Shown here: positions 46,293-54,124 of the stretch, piece after piece
How positions within the stretch are numbered: the stretch's first letter is position 1
Layout of the letters: the number at the start of each line of letters is the position of its first letter
Translations under genes and position numbers: made by a program
From: Pontibacterium sinense
Lineage (GTDB): Bacteria; Pseudomonadota; Gammaproteobacteria; Pseudomonadales; Balneatricaceae
Reading direction: 5' to 3'
DNA: 64,000 nucleotides
Assembly (NCBI RefSeq): GCF_015209595.1
Contig: NZ_JADEYS010000014.1
Location: forward strand, 1-64,000
Notes under the pieces: generated by a model
Databases searched by the model: none
The model's input: the letters and a program-made list of their open reading frames with translations, nothing else
What the model was told of the DNA's origin: nothing

Positions 46293-46388
46293 TATCAAAA
46301 TATTTTTGAAACTAATTAAGTCATTACCCTGTTTTTAGAGTATACATATTCACCCACAATGTCTTCATTCACTCAACGGAGACATCCC

Positions 46389-47414
46389 ATGAAAGCAATT
46401 GGTTACCTAAAGTCACTGGACATCAGCCATCAGGATTCATTGATCGACATCGATCTGCCGACACCAACACCCACCGGCAGGGACCTGCTGGTCAAAATTG
46501 ACGCGATCTCGGTTAACCCCGTGGATACCAAGGTCCGCGTAAGAGCACAGCCGGAAAACGGTGAGCACAAGGTGCTGGGGTGGGATGCGGTTGGCGAAGT
46601 GATCGATGCAGGTGATCAGGCACAGTTCTATCAGAAAGGCGACAAAGTCTGGTATGCGGGCGATATCACCCGCCCAGGTACGAACTCTGAATATCATCTG
46701 GTCGATGAGCGCATCGTAGGTCGCAAACCTGAGTCCATATCCAATGCGGAAGCCGCTGCGTTTCCACTGACGGCCATCACCGCATGGGAACTGCTATTTG
46801 ACCGCCTCGGTTTTGAACAAAGCACGTCAGCAGACAACGCCGGACGCCAGCAGCTTCTGATCGTGGGTGCTGCAGGTGGCGTAGGCTCCATTTTGGTCCA
46901 GCTTGCCGCACAACTCACCGATGCGGTCATCATCGGCACCGCTTCCCGTCCGGAAAGTCAGGCATGGGTGAAAGAGCTGGGTGCAGATTATGTGATTGAT
47001 CACCGCAAACCGTTGAGCGAAGAACTGAAGCGCATCGGTATTGATAGTGTCACCCATGTCGCTTCGTTAAACGCGACTGAGCAGCACTACGACGAGATCG
47101 TTGAGAGCCTTGCACCACAGGGCAAGCTCGCGCTGATTGATGACCCTCAGTCTCCGCTCGACATCATGAAGCTGAAAATGAAATCGATCTCTCTGCACTG
47201 GGAATTTATGTACACCCGTTCAATGTTCAACACCGACGACATTGAAAAACAGCGCGACCTGCTGAACAGCGTTGCAGATCTGATTGATACCGGGCGCATC
47301 AAAACAACACTGGGTGAACACTACGGTCAGATCAACGCGGACAACCTGAAACGGGCGCACGCAAATCTCGAAAGCGGCAGAGCAATTGGCAAAATCGTTC
47401 TAGAAGGCTTTTAA
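46389..47414 (+). CDS. quinone oxidoreductase-like NADPH dehydrogenase (MDR superfamily)
   Basis: A 341-residue medium-chain reductase of the zinc-binding-alcohol-dehydrogenase/ZADH type, lacking the catalytic zinc cysteines. The N-terminal GroES-like fold (DAISVNPVDTKVRVRAQPEN) is followed by a Rossmann domain (QLLIVGAAGGVGSILVQLAA, about 155-175). It probably reduces quinones or enones with NADPH. GGAG precedes the ATG, 20 bp of an upstream frame being ignored. An antibiotic-biosynthesis-monooxygenase-like gene follows 29 bp later on the same strand, a common partner. It is divergent from a LysR gene. Confidence 0.9.
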   Translation: MKAIGYLKSLDISHQDSLIDIDLPTPTPTGRDLLVKIDAISVNPVDTKVRVRAQPENGEHKVLGWDAVGEVIDAGDQAQFYQKGDKVWYAGDITRPGTNSEYHLVDERIVGRKPESISNAEAAAFPLTAITAWELLFDRLGFEQSTSADNAGRQQLLIVGAAGGVGSILVQLAAQLTDAVIIGTASRPESQAWVKELGADYVIDHRKPLSEELKRIGIDSVTHVASLNATEQHYDEIVESLAPQGKLALIDDPQSPLDIMKLKMKSISLHWEFMYTRSMFNTDDIEKQRDLLNSVADLIDTGRIKTTLGEHYGQINADNLKRAHANLESGRAIGKIVLEGF

Positions 47415-47443
47415 GCACATTTAACACTGAGGAGGACACTCAC

Positions 47444-47734
47444 ATGACTCAACTCACCATCGTTGCCAATATCATCGCCAACACCGGCAAAATGGAACTG
47501 GTCAAAACCGAACTGGTCAAGCTGATCGATGTTACCCGCGCCGAAGAAGGCTGCATCAATTACGATCTGCATCAGGATAATGAAAACCCAGCGCATTTCA
47601 TGTTCTACGAAAACTGGGCATCCCGTGAACTGTGGCAGGCACACATGGGCAATCAGCCTTTGCAGGATTACATGGCCGCAACTGAAGGGGCTGTTGCGCA
47701 GTTTACGCTGAACGAAATGACCATCGTTAAATAA
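47444..47734 (+). CDS. antibiotic biosynthesis monooxygenase (ABM/YgiN-like) domain protein
   Basis: A 96-residue dimeric ferredoxin-like-fold protein: TIVANIIANTGKMELVKTEL, RAEEGCINYDLHQDNENPAH, FMFYENWASRELWQAHM and the conserved PHL-type end. YgiN of E. coli is a quinol monooxygenase, and ABM proteins act on quinols or as small oxygenases without cofactor. AGGAGG lies upstream. It is the second gene of a two-gene unit with the quinone-oxidoreductase-like enzyme, consistent with quinone redox cycling under the divergent LysR regulator (inference). Confidence 0.88.
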   Translation: MTQLTIVANIIANTGKMELVKTELVKLIDVTRAEEGCINYDLHQDNENPAHFMFYENWASRELWQAHMGNQPLQDYMAATEGAVAQFTLNEMTIVK

Positions 47735-47889
47735 TCCTGTTATCCTGCGAATCGACGAATAAACGCTAAGATCAAAGCAGAACACCGAGCGGGTTAGCCA
47801 CTCTATGGTCAACCCGCCAGCGCATCAGACCGATACAACACGACATACTGCAACCTGGAGTGTGCCGAAACAGGCGGAGATTTCTAACG

Positions 47890-48441
47890 ATGTTACTCGA
47901 TACCCCCGTGTGCAATTTTGGCTGGAAAGCACCCGATTTCACCTTGAAAAACGCTTACGGCGAAAGCTTTTCCATGAGCGATCATCTTGGAGACAAAGGC
48001 TTGTTGATTGTCTTCATTTGCAACCATTGCCCCTATGTTCAGCGCATCGGTCAGCGTTTGGCAGAGGATACCGCGTTGTTGATGAACGAAGGCATCAACG
48101 TTTTAGCCATCATGTCGAATGACTATACGCTGGTCGAAGCCGACTCACCTGACAATATGAAGCAATTTGCCAAGCAGTATGGGTTTACGTTTCCCTACCT
48201 CATCGATGAAGATCAATCTGTCGGACAGCAATACGGCGCGGTCTGTACACCTGACTTTTTTGGTTTTAACCATCAGGGTGAACTGCAATATCGCGGTCGA
48301 TTGGACGATGCTCGTATGGATGATTCCGCAAACCGAATACCGGAACTGATTAATGCCATGCGGATGATTGCCGAAACAGGACAAGGCCCACAGACTCAGG
48401 TTCCAAGCATGGGGTGCTCCATTAAATGGAGAACTGACTAG
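47890..48441 (+). CDS. thioredoxin-like / AhpC-TSA family protein
   Basis: A 183-residue thioredoxin-fold protein: PDFTLKNAYGESFSMSDHLG, then the redox motif FICNHCPYVQRIGQRLAEDT (CNHC, about 45-48) and the cis-proline region GAVCTPDFFGF. The family is annotated as thioredoxin-family or redoxin-domain proteins with a CxxC; it is probably a peroxiredoxin-like or disulfide-exchange protein of the cytoplasm. The start at 47890 has GGAG upstream. It ends in KWR after a Cys (MGCSIKW), and its partner is unknown. It stands alone on the plus strand. Confidence 0.85.
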   Translation: MLLDTPVCNFGWKAPDFTLKNAYGESFSMSDHLGDKGLLIVFICNHCPYVQRIGQRLAEDTALLMNEGINVLAIMSNDYTLVEADSPDNMKQFAKQYGFTFPYLIDEDQSVGQQYGAVCTPDFFGFNHQGELQYRGRLDDARMDDSANRIPELINAMRMIAETGQGPQTQVPSMGCSIKWRTD

Positions 48442-48544
48442 TCTCACACAGGTGACGTTTGCACACAGCACACGTCACTAAACCACGTAGAGATACCGGT
48501 TAACGCCCATCCCATTTTATCTCCCTCACCGTAAGGCCCTGAAC

Positions 48545-49420
48545 GTGTTTTCAGAAATTTTCTCTATTTTAGCGCCCGTATTTGTTTGTGTGGGCATTGG
48601 ATATGCCTGGTCCAGAAGTGGCAAGGACTTTGATACTTCCCTTGTGACCGCCATCGTCACCTATTTTGCAACGCCCTGTCTGGTCTTTTATGCACTAGCT
48701 ACTGTCGAGCTGGATCTATCGAAGCTGTGGAGTATGGGGCTGGCCGCACTGATCGCTAATCTGGCGTTTGTGCTGATTGGCGGGGCCGTGCTCGCTGTAT
48801 TCAAGTTACCGCAACGGGCATTTCTACAGGCATTAACCTGGCCCAACGTCGGAAACGTTGGCTTACCATTGTGTTTGTTGGCGTTTGGCGAGGAAGGGCT
48901 GGCGCTGGCGATTGCGTTTTTTACGGTCTATGTGGTTTTACAGCTGACCATTGGCGTCGCATTTGTCTCAGGCAGCTTTTCTCCTAAATCACTGCTGAAA
49001 ATGCCGATTATCCCGGCGACGGTGCTGGCATCGATTTTTCTTTTCGGCGATATCGATGTACCGAAATGGCTATTCAACACGACCAAGCTGATTGGTGACC
49101 TGACCATCCCCCTGATGCTGTTCACGCTGGGGGTATCACTCGCCAGTTTGAAGATGGGCAGTCTGAAAACCGCCGTTGCGTTATCTCTTTTACGCCTTGG
49201 AATGGGCTTCGGTGTAGGCGTCGGAATTGTTGCAGGCATGGGCTTTACAGGCCCAGCCGCGGGCGTTGTTATTGTGCAATGCGCGTTACCCGCTGCCGTA
49301 TTCAGCTACCTGTTTGCCCAGCTATATGACCAACGAGCCGAAGAGGTCGCGGGGGTTGTCATCGTGTCTACGTTCATGGGATTTGCAGCGCTTCCGGCAT
49401 TGCTTTGGTATGTACTTTGA
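48545..49420 (+). CDS. AEC-family (auxin efflux carrier-like) transporter
   Basis: A 291-residue membrane protein with 10 predicted helices. The N-terminus FSEIFSILAPVFVCVGIGYA, the motif ATPCLVFYALATVE and the repeated MLFTLGVSLASLKMG are typical of bacterial AEC carriers (e.g. YfdV), which move dicarboxylates or amino acids. Translation begins at GTG (48545), with TAAGG upstream; no nearer ATG exists. The substrate is unknown. It ends before a perfect 10-bp inverted repeat, convergent with the TetR gene. Confidence 0.87.
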   Translation: MFSEIFSILAPVFVCVGIGYAWSRSGKDFDTSLVTAIVTYFATPCLVFYALATVELDLSKLWSMGLAALIANLAFVLIGGAVLAVFKLPQRAFLQALTWPNVGNVGLPLCLLAFGEEGLALAIAFFTVYVVLQLTIGVAFVSGSFSPKSLLKMPIIPATVLASIFLFGDIDVPKWLFNTTKLIGDLTIPLMLFTLGVSLASLKMGSLKTAVALSLLRLGMGFGVGVGIVAGMGFTGPAAGVVIVQCALPAAVFSYLFAQLYDQRAEEVAGVVIVSTFMGFAALPALLWYVL

Positions 49421-49430
49421 TAACTGGCTT

Positions 49431-49460
49431 GCAGGCTGATACCACGTCGGATCAGCCTGC
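49431..49460. terminator. hairpin between convergent AEC and TetR genes
   Basis: A perfect 10-bp inverted repeat, GCAGGCTGAT (49431-49440) and ATCAGCCTGC (49451-49460), 10-nt loop, in the 78-bp gap between two converging genes. T-runs are absent, so it is a weaker bidirectional end. Confidence 0.55.
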
Positions 49461-49498
49461 AGACAGGCGCCCGAAGGGCTGGGGGCACGAGCCACCGA

Positions 49499-50077
49499 TC
49501 ATTTGCTCAAACAATCAAATATATCATCGATCAACTCATCAACCTTTGCATCCTCATTAGCACGGGCGTAGACGCGCAGTCCAATCAGTTGCATCTGAAA
49601 AAAACGCGCCATTCGTCTCGCGTCCTTACTGCGGTCGAACTCCCCCAACTCCTGAGCCTTAATCAACACGGCGGCAAAGGCTCCCTCCATGACACCCAGT
49701 AAACGTTTAGCTTCCTCTAACAATTCCACATTGTCTTCAGTCAGCTCGGAGACCGTTTTTACAAGCATGCACATCTCACTGGGTGCTGTTTCACCGCCCT
49801 GCACCATGTCGCGCATGAAATTCTTCAACGCATCAACGGGTGATGCATATGAATCCGTATATTCAGTCAAACGGGTAACACCGGAGTCGGCATAATATTG
49901 CAACGCCTCCTTAAACAAGCCTTCCTTGCTGCCAAAAGTTGCGTAAATGCTGCCCGGACGCATATCGATATGTTCCTGAAGATTACGCATAGATGTGGCG
50001 TGAAAACCTTTCTCCCAAAAAAGGTGCGTCGCCTTTTTGACTGTGGCGTGTCGGTCATATCTCGCAGGGTTAGGCAT
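49499..50077 (-). CDS. TetR-family transcriptional repressor
   Basis: A 192-residue regulator with an N-terminal HTH (about 10-55: THLFWEKGFHATSMRNLQEH, PGSIYATFGSKEGLFKEAL) and a helical ligand domain. I start at the ATG at 50077 (GTGAAG upstream); a TTG further upstream would include the putative operator. It is divergent from a YghU-type GST across 266 bp containing two exact copies of TGAACAGTCGTTCA plus a third degenerate copy next to its own start, so it probably represses itself and the GST genes. Similar TetR repressors sense electrophiles, but here the inducer is unknown. Confidence 0.9.
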   Translation of the reverse strand: MPNPARYDRHATVKKATHLFWEKGFHATSMRNLQEHIDMRPGSIYATFGSKEGLFKEALQYYADSGVTRLTEYTDSYASPVDALKNFMRDMVQGGETAPSEMCMLVKTVSELTEDNVELLEEAKRLLGVMEGAFAAVLIKAQELGEFDRSKDARRMARFFQMQLIGLRVYARANEDAKVDELIDDIFDCLSK

Positions 50078-50113
50078 ATCTTCACCGTTTGAACATTTGC
50101 TCAAATTTTAACT

Positions 50114-50127
50114 TGAACAGTCGTTCA
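50114..50127. promoter_or_regulatory. TetR operator copy 1 (TGAACAGTCGTTCA)
   Basis: A palindrome of arms TGAAC/GTTCA and spacer AGTC. A related copy, TGAACATTTGCTCA (11 of 14 matches), lies at 50090-50103, between it and the TetR start. It probably binds the TetR protein encoded beside it. Confidence 0.75.
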
Positions 50128-50148
50128 CGTCCAGATAAGCTACGGAAA

Positions 50149-50162
50149 TGAACAGTCGTTCA
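50149..50162. promoter_or_regulatory. TetR operator copy 2 (TGAACAGTCGTTCA)
   Basis: An exact repeat of copy 1, 35 bp further on (start to start), followed by AAG to give a longer symmetrical TGAAC...GTTCAAG. Two perfect copies at such spacing within a regulator/target gap are strong evidence for an autoregulatory operator pair. Confidence 0.75.
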
Positions 50163-50343
50163 AGTTGAGTTATTAAGCTCTGAATTGAATAATTTTTTAT
50201 CTGCCAACGACTGAACAATTGCATACCCAAAAGCAATCACGGACAGCGGCTCGACCTGAGGCTCTGCATCAATACCCAGGTGTGATTCCTACACCGAACA
50301 CCTCAAAACGATGGCCTTCTGAAACTTGGATATTGAGAGAATT

Positions 50344-51204
50344 ATGAGCAACGAATACGTACCACCAAAAGTTTGGACGTTCGACGCTGAGAACGGCGGC
50401 GAGTGGGCGAAGACTAATCGCCCGGCATCTGGGGCAACCCATGAAGCCACTCTTCCTCAAGGAACACACCCGATACAGCTTTATTCCATGGCAACGCCCA
50501 ATGGCCAGAAAGTCACCATTATGCTGGAAGAGATACTTGCACTCGGACAGCAGGATGCAGAGTACGATGCTCACCTCATTCGTATTGGCGAAGGCGATCA
50601 GTTTTCCAGCGGCTTTGTGGATCTGAACCCTAACTCTAAGATTCCGGCCTTATTGGATTTATCCGGCGAACTTCCGGTACGGGTATTCGAATCAGGTTCG
50701 ATTTTGCTCTATCTGGCGGAAAAGTTCGGACTCTTCCTGCCTCAAGAGATGCCAGAACGCACAGAAGTTCTTAACTGGCTGTTTTGGCTGCAGGGTTCTG
50801 CCCCATATCTTGGCGGTGGCTTTGGGCATTTCTATTCTTACGCACCTGTAAAAATCGAATACGCGATCGACCGCTTCACCATGGAAGTAAAACGCCAGCT
50901 TGATCTGTTAGACAAGCAGCTCGCAAAAACACGTTTTATTGCAGGGGACCAATACAGCATCGCGGACATCGCCATCTGGCCGTGGTATGGCAACCTGGTG
51001 CGAGGGACTGCTTACAACGCTGCAGAATTTTTAGATGCAGAAACCTACACACACGTTCAGCGCTGGGCGGAAGACATTGCACAACGTCCGGCCGTACAGC
51101 GTGGCGCCATTGTTAATCGTACGTGGGGAGAACCTTGGGAAATGCTCGCGGAACGTCATAAAGCTTCAGATATCGACGCCGTATTGAAACTAAAAAGTTT
51201 ATAA
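50344..51204 (+). CDS. yghU: YghU-type glutathione S-transferase (disulfide-bond oxidoreductase)
   Basis: A 286-residue nu-class GST, closely similar to E. coli YghU: TPNGQKVTIMLEE, RIGEGDQFSSGFVDLNPNSK, VFESGSILLYLAEKFG, LGGGFGHFYSYAPVKIEY and QYSIADIAIWPW. Family knowledge: YghU has strong glutathione-disulfide reductase activity with two bound glutathiones. I start at the ATG at 50344 (GAGAG upstream); an upstream TTG adds six residues. It is divergent from a TetR repressor with operator repeats and is followed after 91 bp by another GST, forming a likely two-gene unit. Confidence 0.93.
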   Translation: MSNEYVPPKVWTFDAENGGEWAKTNRPASGATHEATLPQGTHPIQLYSMATPNGQKVTIMLEEILALGQQDAEYDAHLIRIGEGDQFSSGFVDLNPNSKIPALLDLSGELPVRVFESGSILLYLAEKFGLFLPQEMPERTEVLNWLFWLQGSAPYLGGGFGHFYSYAPVKIEYAIDRFTMEVKRQLDLLDKQLAKTRFIAGDQYSIADIAIWPWYGNLVRGTAYNAAEFLDAETYTHVQRWAEDIAQRPAVQRGAIVNRTWGEPWEMLAERHKASDIDAVLKLKSL

Positions 51205-51295
51205 AGCCCGAACACCCGAAGCGCCTGCTGACCAAATCCTCGAAGTACAGCAGTGGGCATTCCAGCAGCTTTTCTCATTTATAAAGGACAGCATC

Positions 51296-51970
51296 ATGTT
51301 GAAGTTTTACTTTCACCCAACCCCCAATCCAATGAAGGTCGCGCTGTTTCTGGCCGAATCCGGTCTGGAGTATGAACTGATCGCCGTGGATACCCGCAAA
51401 GGTGAGCAACACGCTGCAGACTTCAGATTGATTAACCCCAACAGAAAAGTGCCTGCGATTGACGATAACGGGACAATCGTCTTCGATTCCAACGCAATTC
51501 TTTTATATCTAGCTGAAAAAACCGGCCAATTCCTTGGTAAGCAAGAGGATCGTGGCGAGCTACTGTCCTGGCTGATGTTTATCGCATCGGGTTTGGGGCC
51601 CTATTCCGGGCAGGCGGTTCACTTCCAGCATGCCGCGCCCGAGCAACTGGCCTATGCAGTCAACCGCTACCGTCGTGAAGCCCAGCGACATTACCAGATC
51701 CTCGATGATCGCCTGGCGAACAGAGAATTTATCGTCGGTGATAGCTATTCCATCGTCGATATTGCCGCGTGGGGCTGGATCGATAAGGTGATGCCCGTTC
51801 TTGGGGAAGGAGAACTGGAAAATTATCCCAACCTGAACCGCTGGTTCAAGTCCGTTGATGCACGTCCGGCCGTTGCCAAAGCACGAAACGTTGGCAGTGA
51901 TATCAGCTTTAAAACTGAGGTTGATGAAGAAACGAAACGCGCGCTCTTTCCGCAGAACTATCCATCATAA
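51296..51970 (+). CDS. glutathione S-transferase (YfcG/YghU-like)
   Basis: A 224-residue GST: N-terminal thioredoxin-like fold (FHPTPNPMKVALFLAESGLE, NPNRKVPAIDDNGTIVFDS, AILLYLAEKTGQFLG) and C-terminal helices with DSYSIVDIAAWGWIDKV. It is of the YfcG/YliJ kind, with NPM in place of a catalytic Ser/Cys, as in nu-class enzymes. AAGGA precedes the ATG. It lies 91 bp after the YghU-type GST on the same strand and is probably co-regulated by the TetR operators. The substrate is unknown. Confidence 0.9.
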   Translation: MLKFYFHPTPNPMKVALFLAESGLEYELIAVDTRKGEQHAADFRLINPNRKVPAIDDNGTIVFDSNAILLYLAEKTGQFLGKQEDRGELLSWLMFIASGLGPYSGQAVHFQHAAPEQLAYAVNRYRREAQRHYQILDDRLANREFIVGDSYSIVDIAAWGWIDKVMPVLGEGELENYPNLNRWFKSVDARPAVAKARNVGSDISFKTEVDEETKRALFPQNYPS

Positions 51971-51988
51971 AAAACCTGAATAACCATG

Positions 51989-52026
51989 GTGTGACTTCAA
52001 CGTCCATATGTACATTGAAGTCACAC
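51989..52026. terminator. bidirectional terminator between GST and isomerase genes
   Basis: A perfect 12-bp inverted repeat, GTGTGACTTCAA (51989-52000) and TTGAAGTCACAC (52015-52026), 14-nt loop, in the gap between converging genes. Confidence 0.7.
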
Positions 52027-52056
52027 TTTGCCGCGAAAAGACGGCACGACGCCCGG

Positions 52057-52632
52057 TTAACTCAGCGCTTCAATCAAGAAATCGATTCGGTCCTGCCCCC
52101 AAAACACCTGTTCACCCACAATGAATGTAGGCACACCAAAACCGCCCTTTTCGATCAGTTTAGCGGTATTTTCCGCCAAGACCCTTGTCGATTGAGTCTG
52201 ATCCAATACCGCTGAAAGACCAAATTTCTCTGCCTGTGACGCAATAAAATCCGGATCAGCGATATCTGCATCCTCACACCACAAACCACGACCGATACTG
52301 ATCGCCATCTCCAGCCCCTGACCTTTCTCCTTTTCAGCGGACAACACCAGTGCATCGGCAAACGCTTCGTTGCAAGGATAGTGTGCGGGGTGCAAGTTGA
52401 TAGGAATACCCAAACGCTGGCTCCAACGCGTCAACTCCTGCAACCGGTACGTTTGCCGATTAGGAGAGCGTTTCTTCAACGGCAATCCACCGGTCTCATC
52501 AAACAAACGGGCAATCTCTATGGGCTTTACGATCAGATCGAAATCATGATCCGACCGCACACGGAGTAGTTGCTCTGCTGCAAACAAAGACCACGGTGAA
52601 TTAAGACAGAAATAATATTCTACACTTGCCAT
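52057..52632 (-). CDS. 2-hydroxychromene-2-carboxylate isomerase/DsbA-family protein
   Basis: A 191-residue thioredoxin-fold protein of the HCCA isomerase (kappa-GST) family: VEYYFCLNSPWSLFAAEQLL (SPWS at the active site), LPLKKRSPNRQTYRLQELTR, NLHPAHYPCNEAFADALVL and the cis-proline FGVPTFIVGEQVFWGQDRID. No naphthalene-degradation genes are nearby, so the annotated isomerase function is doubtful. A glutathione-dependent role fits the two neighbouring GSTs better (inference). The start at 52632 has GAGGACG upstream. It lies downstream of aceF on the same strand. Confidence 0.88.
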   Translation of the reverse strand: MASVEYYFCLNSPWSLFAAEQLLRVRSDHDFDLIVKPIEIARLFDETGGLPLKKRSPNRQTYRLQELTRWSQRLGIPINLHPAHYPCNEAFADALVLSAEKEKGQGLEMAISIGRGLWCEDADIADPDFIASQAEKFGLSAVLDQTQSTRVLAENTAKLIEKGGFGVPTFIVGEQVFWGQDRIDFLIEALS

Positions 52633-52710
52633 ACTGCGTCCTCGTTGAGTCATTCCATTTTCGAATATGAGCAAACGGATAGCAGCTTACCAGACACTAC
52701 CCGCTTCGTG

Positions 52711-54027
52711 TTAAAGCAGCGCCTGCCGGACATCCTTCAACATGGCATGAATATAGGCCATAAAACGGCCCGCATCGCCGCCGTTGATGGCCCGATGATC
52801 GAAAGAGAGGCACAACGGCAACAGGGTTGCAGGGACAAACTGCTCATCGTTCCACACGGGTTTGATTGTTGATTTCGCAATACCAAGAATCGCCACTTCA
52901 GGTCCGTTGATAATAGGCGTGAACCCGGTCCCGCCAATTGCTCCCATACTGGAGATGGTGAAGCAACCGCCTTGCATATCGGACACGCTGAGTTTACGAT
53001 CACGCGCCCTCTGACTCAGATCCGCAATGTCTAGCGTCAGCTCTCGAATACTCTTTTTATCCGCATCCCGAATAACGGGCACGACTAACCCTGCTGGAGA
53101 ATCCACCGCAAAGCCGATATTAACGTAGGATTTGCTGATCAACTGGTCGTTCACCGGATCAAGCGCCACATTAAATTGTGGAAACTGGCGCAACGCCCGG
53201 GCAACAATCGCGATCATAAACGGCAACAGCGTTGGCCGACGTGGTAAGCCCTGTGCGTCATGATCAATCGACCGACGGAACGCTTCAATATCATCAATCA
53301 CAACCTCATCGAACAAAGTCACATGGGGAATGTTCAGCCAGCAGCGGCTCATATGCGCTGCAGTGGCTTTGGCGATGCCCGATAACGGTTGCTGCTCAAC
53401 CTCACCATAACGCGTGAAGTCTTCCAGAGGAATCGCCGGAATACCCTGCCCCTGAACGGCAGAAGCTACGGGCTTATCTGCAGCCAGCCGCTGTTTAGCG
53501 TAAGCTTTCAGATCCTCTTTCAGAATACGGCCGCGCTTGCCGCTGCCTGACAGTTCCAGCAGATCTATCCCCAGCTCACGCGCCAGCTTGCGTACCGCCG
53601 GACCTGCATTAATCTCGCCCCCCGAAATAACAGGAGTCTCATCTGAGTTCATTAATGGCTGAACCAACGGCGCTGATACGACGGATTTCTCCTGCATCAC
53701 CTCATCCAGCTCAAGTTCTGATGCGGTAGGTGTTTTCTCAGCCGCCTCCACCGCCGACTCCTCCAGAGATGGCTCGGCTTCGTTCGCCTGAATCTGAGTC
53801 AGCTCCAGTTCCAGCAAAGGCGTCCCGGTGGCGATCTCTGCGCCCATCTTAACCAACCAGCGTCTGACCGTTCCATCGACAGGCGATGGCACCTCCATGG
53901 AGGCTTTATCGGATTCCAGTACCAATAAAGGATCACCCTCGGAAACCTCATCACCGGGTATTGTAAGCAACTCGACGGCTTCACCGCTTCCATCGGTCTC
54001 TGGCATAAATATGGTTTGTATTGTCAT
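52711..54027 (-). CDS. aceF: 2-oxo-acid dehydrogenase E2 (AceF-like dihydrolipoamide acyltransferase)
   Basis: A 438-residue E2: one N-terminal lipoyl domain (lysine K41 in ESDKASMEVPSPVDG), a peripheral-subunit-binding domain (about 140-178, AGPAVRKLARELGIDLLEL) and a catalytic core (about 205-438) with the active-site SFDHRAINGGDAGRF (H411). Housekeeping pseudomonad AceF usually has two or three lipoyl domains; this has one. It transfers the acyl group from the E1 at 54125-56797 to coenzyme A. There is no lpd (E3) gene here, so E3 must come from elsewhere. GGAG precedes the ATG. The 97-bp gap from the E1 gene has no terminator. Confidence 0.9.
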   Translation of the reverse strand: MTIQTIFMPETDGSGEAVELLTIPGDEVSEGDPLLVLESDKASMEVPSPVDGTVRRWLVKMGAEIATGTPLLELELTQIQANEAEPSLEESAVEAAEKTPTASELELDEVMQEKSVVSAPLVQPLMNSDETPVISGGEINAGPAVRKLARELGIDLLELSGSGKRGRILKEDLKAYAKQRLAADKPVASAVQGQGIPAIPLEDFTRYGEVEQQPLSGIAKATAAHMSRCWLNIPHVTLFDEVVIDDIEAFRRSIDHDAQGLPRRPTLLPFMIAIVARALRQFPQFNVALDPVNDQLISKSYVNIGFAVDSPAGLVVPVIRDADKKSIRELTLDIADLSQRARDRKLSVSDMQGGCFTISSMGAIGGTGFTPIINGPEVAILGIAKSTIKPVWNDEQFVPATLLPLCLSFDHRAINGGDAGRFMAYIHAMLKDVRQALL

Positions 54028-54124
54028 TGCTCATCTCCACGCAATCAGCACACCACTCAGGCAACACATCTGCCTGTACCCAAGCGGTTTTCATCAAAAT
54101 TAAAGTGTTTGTTGGCTAATCCGT

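Noticed and set aside
48452-48478. GTGACGT/ACGTCAC inverted repeat after the thioredoxin-like gene
   Set aside because: A 7-bp stem without a T-run, too weak to call a terminator or operator.
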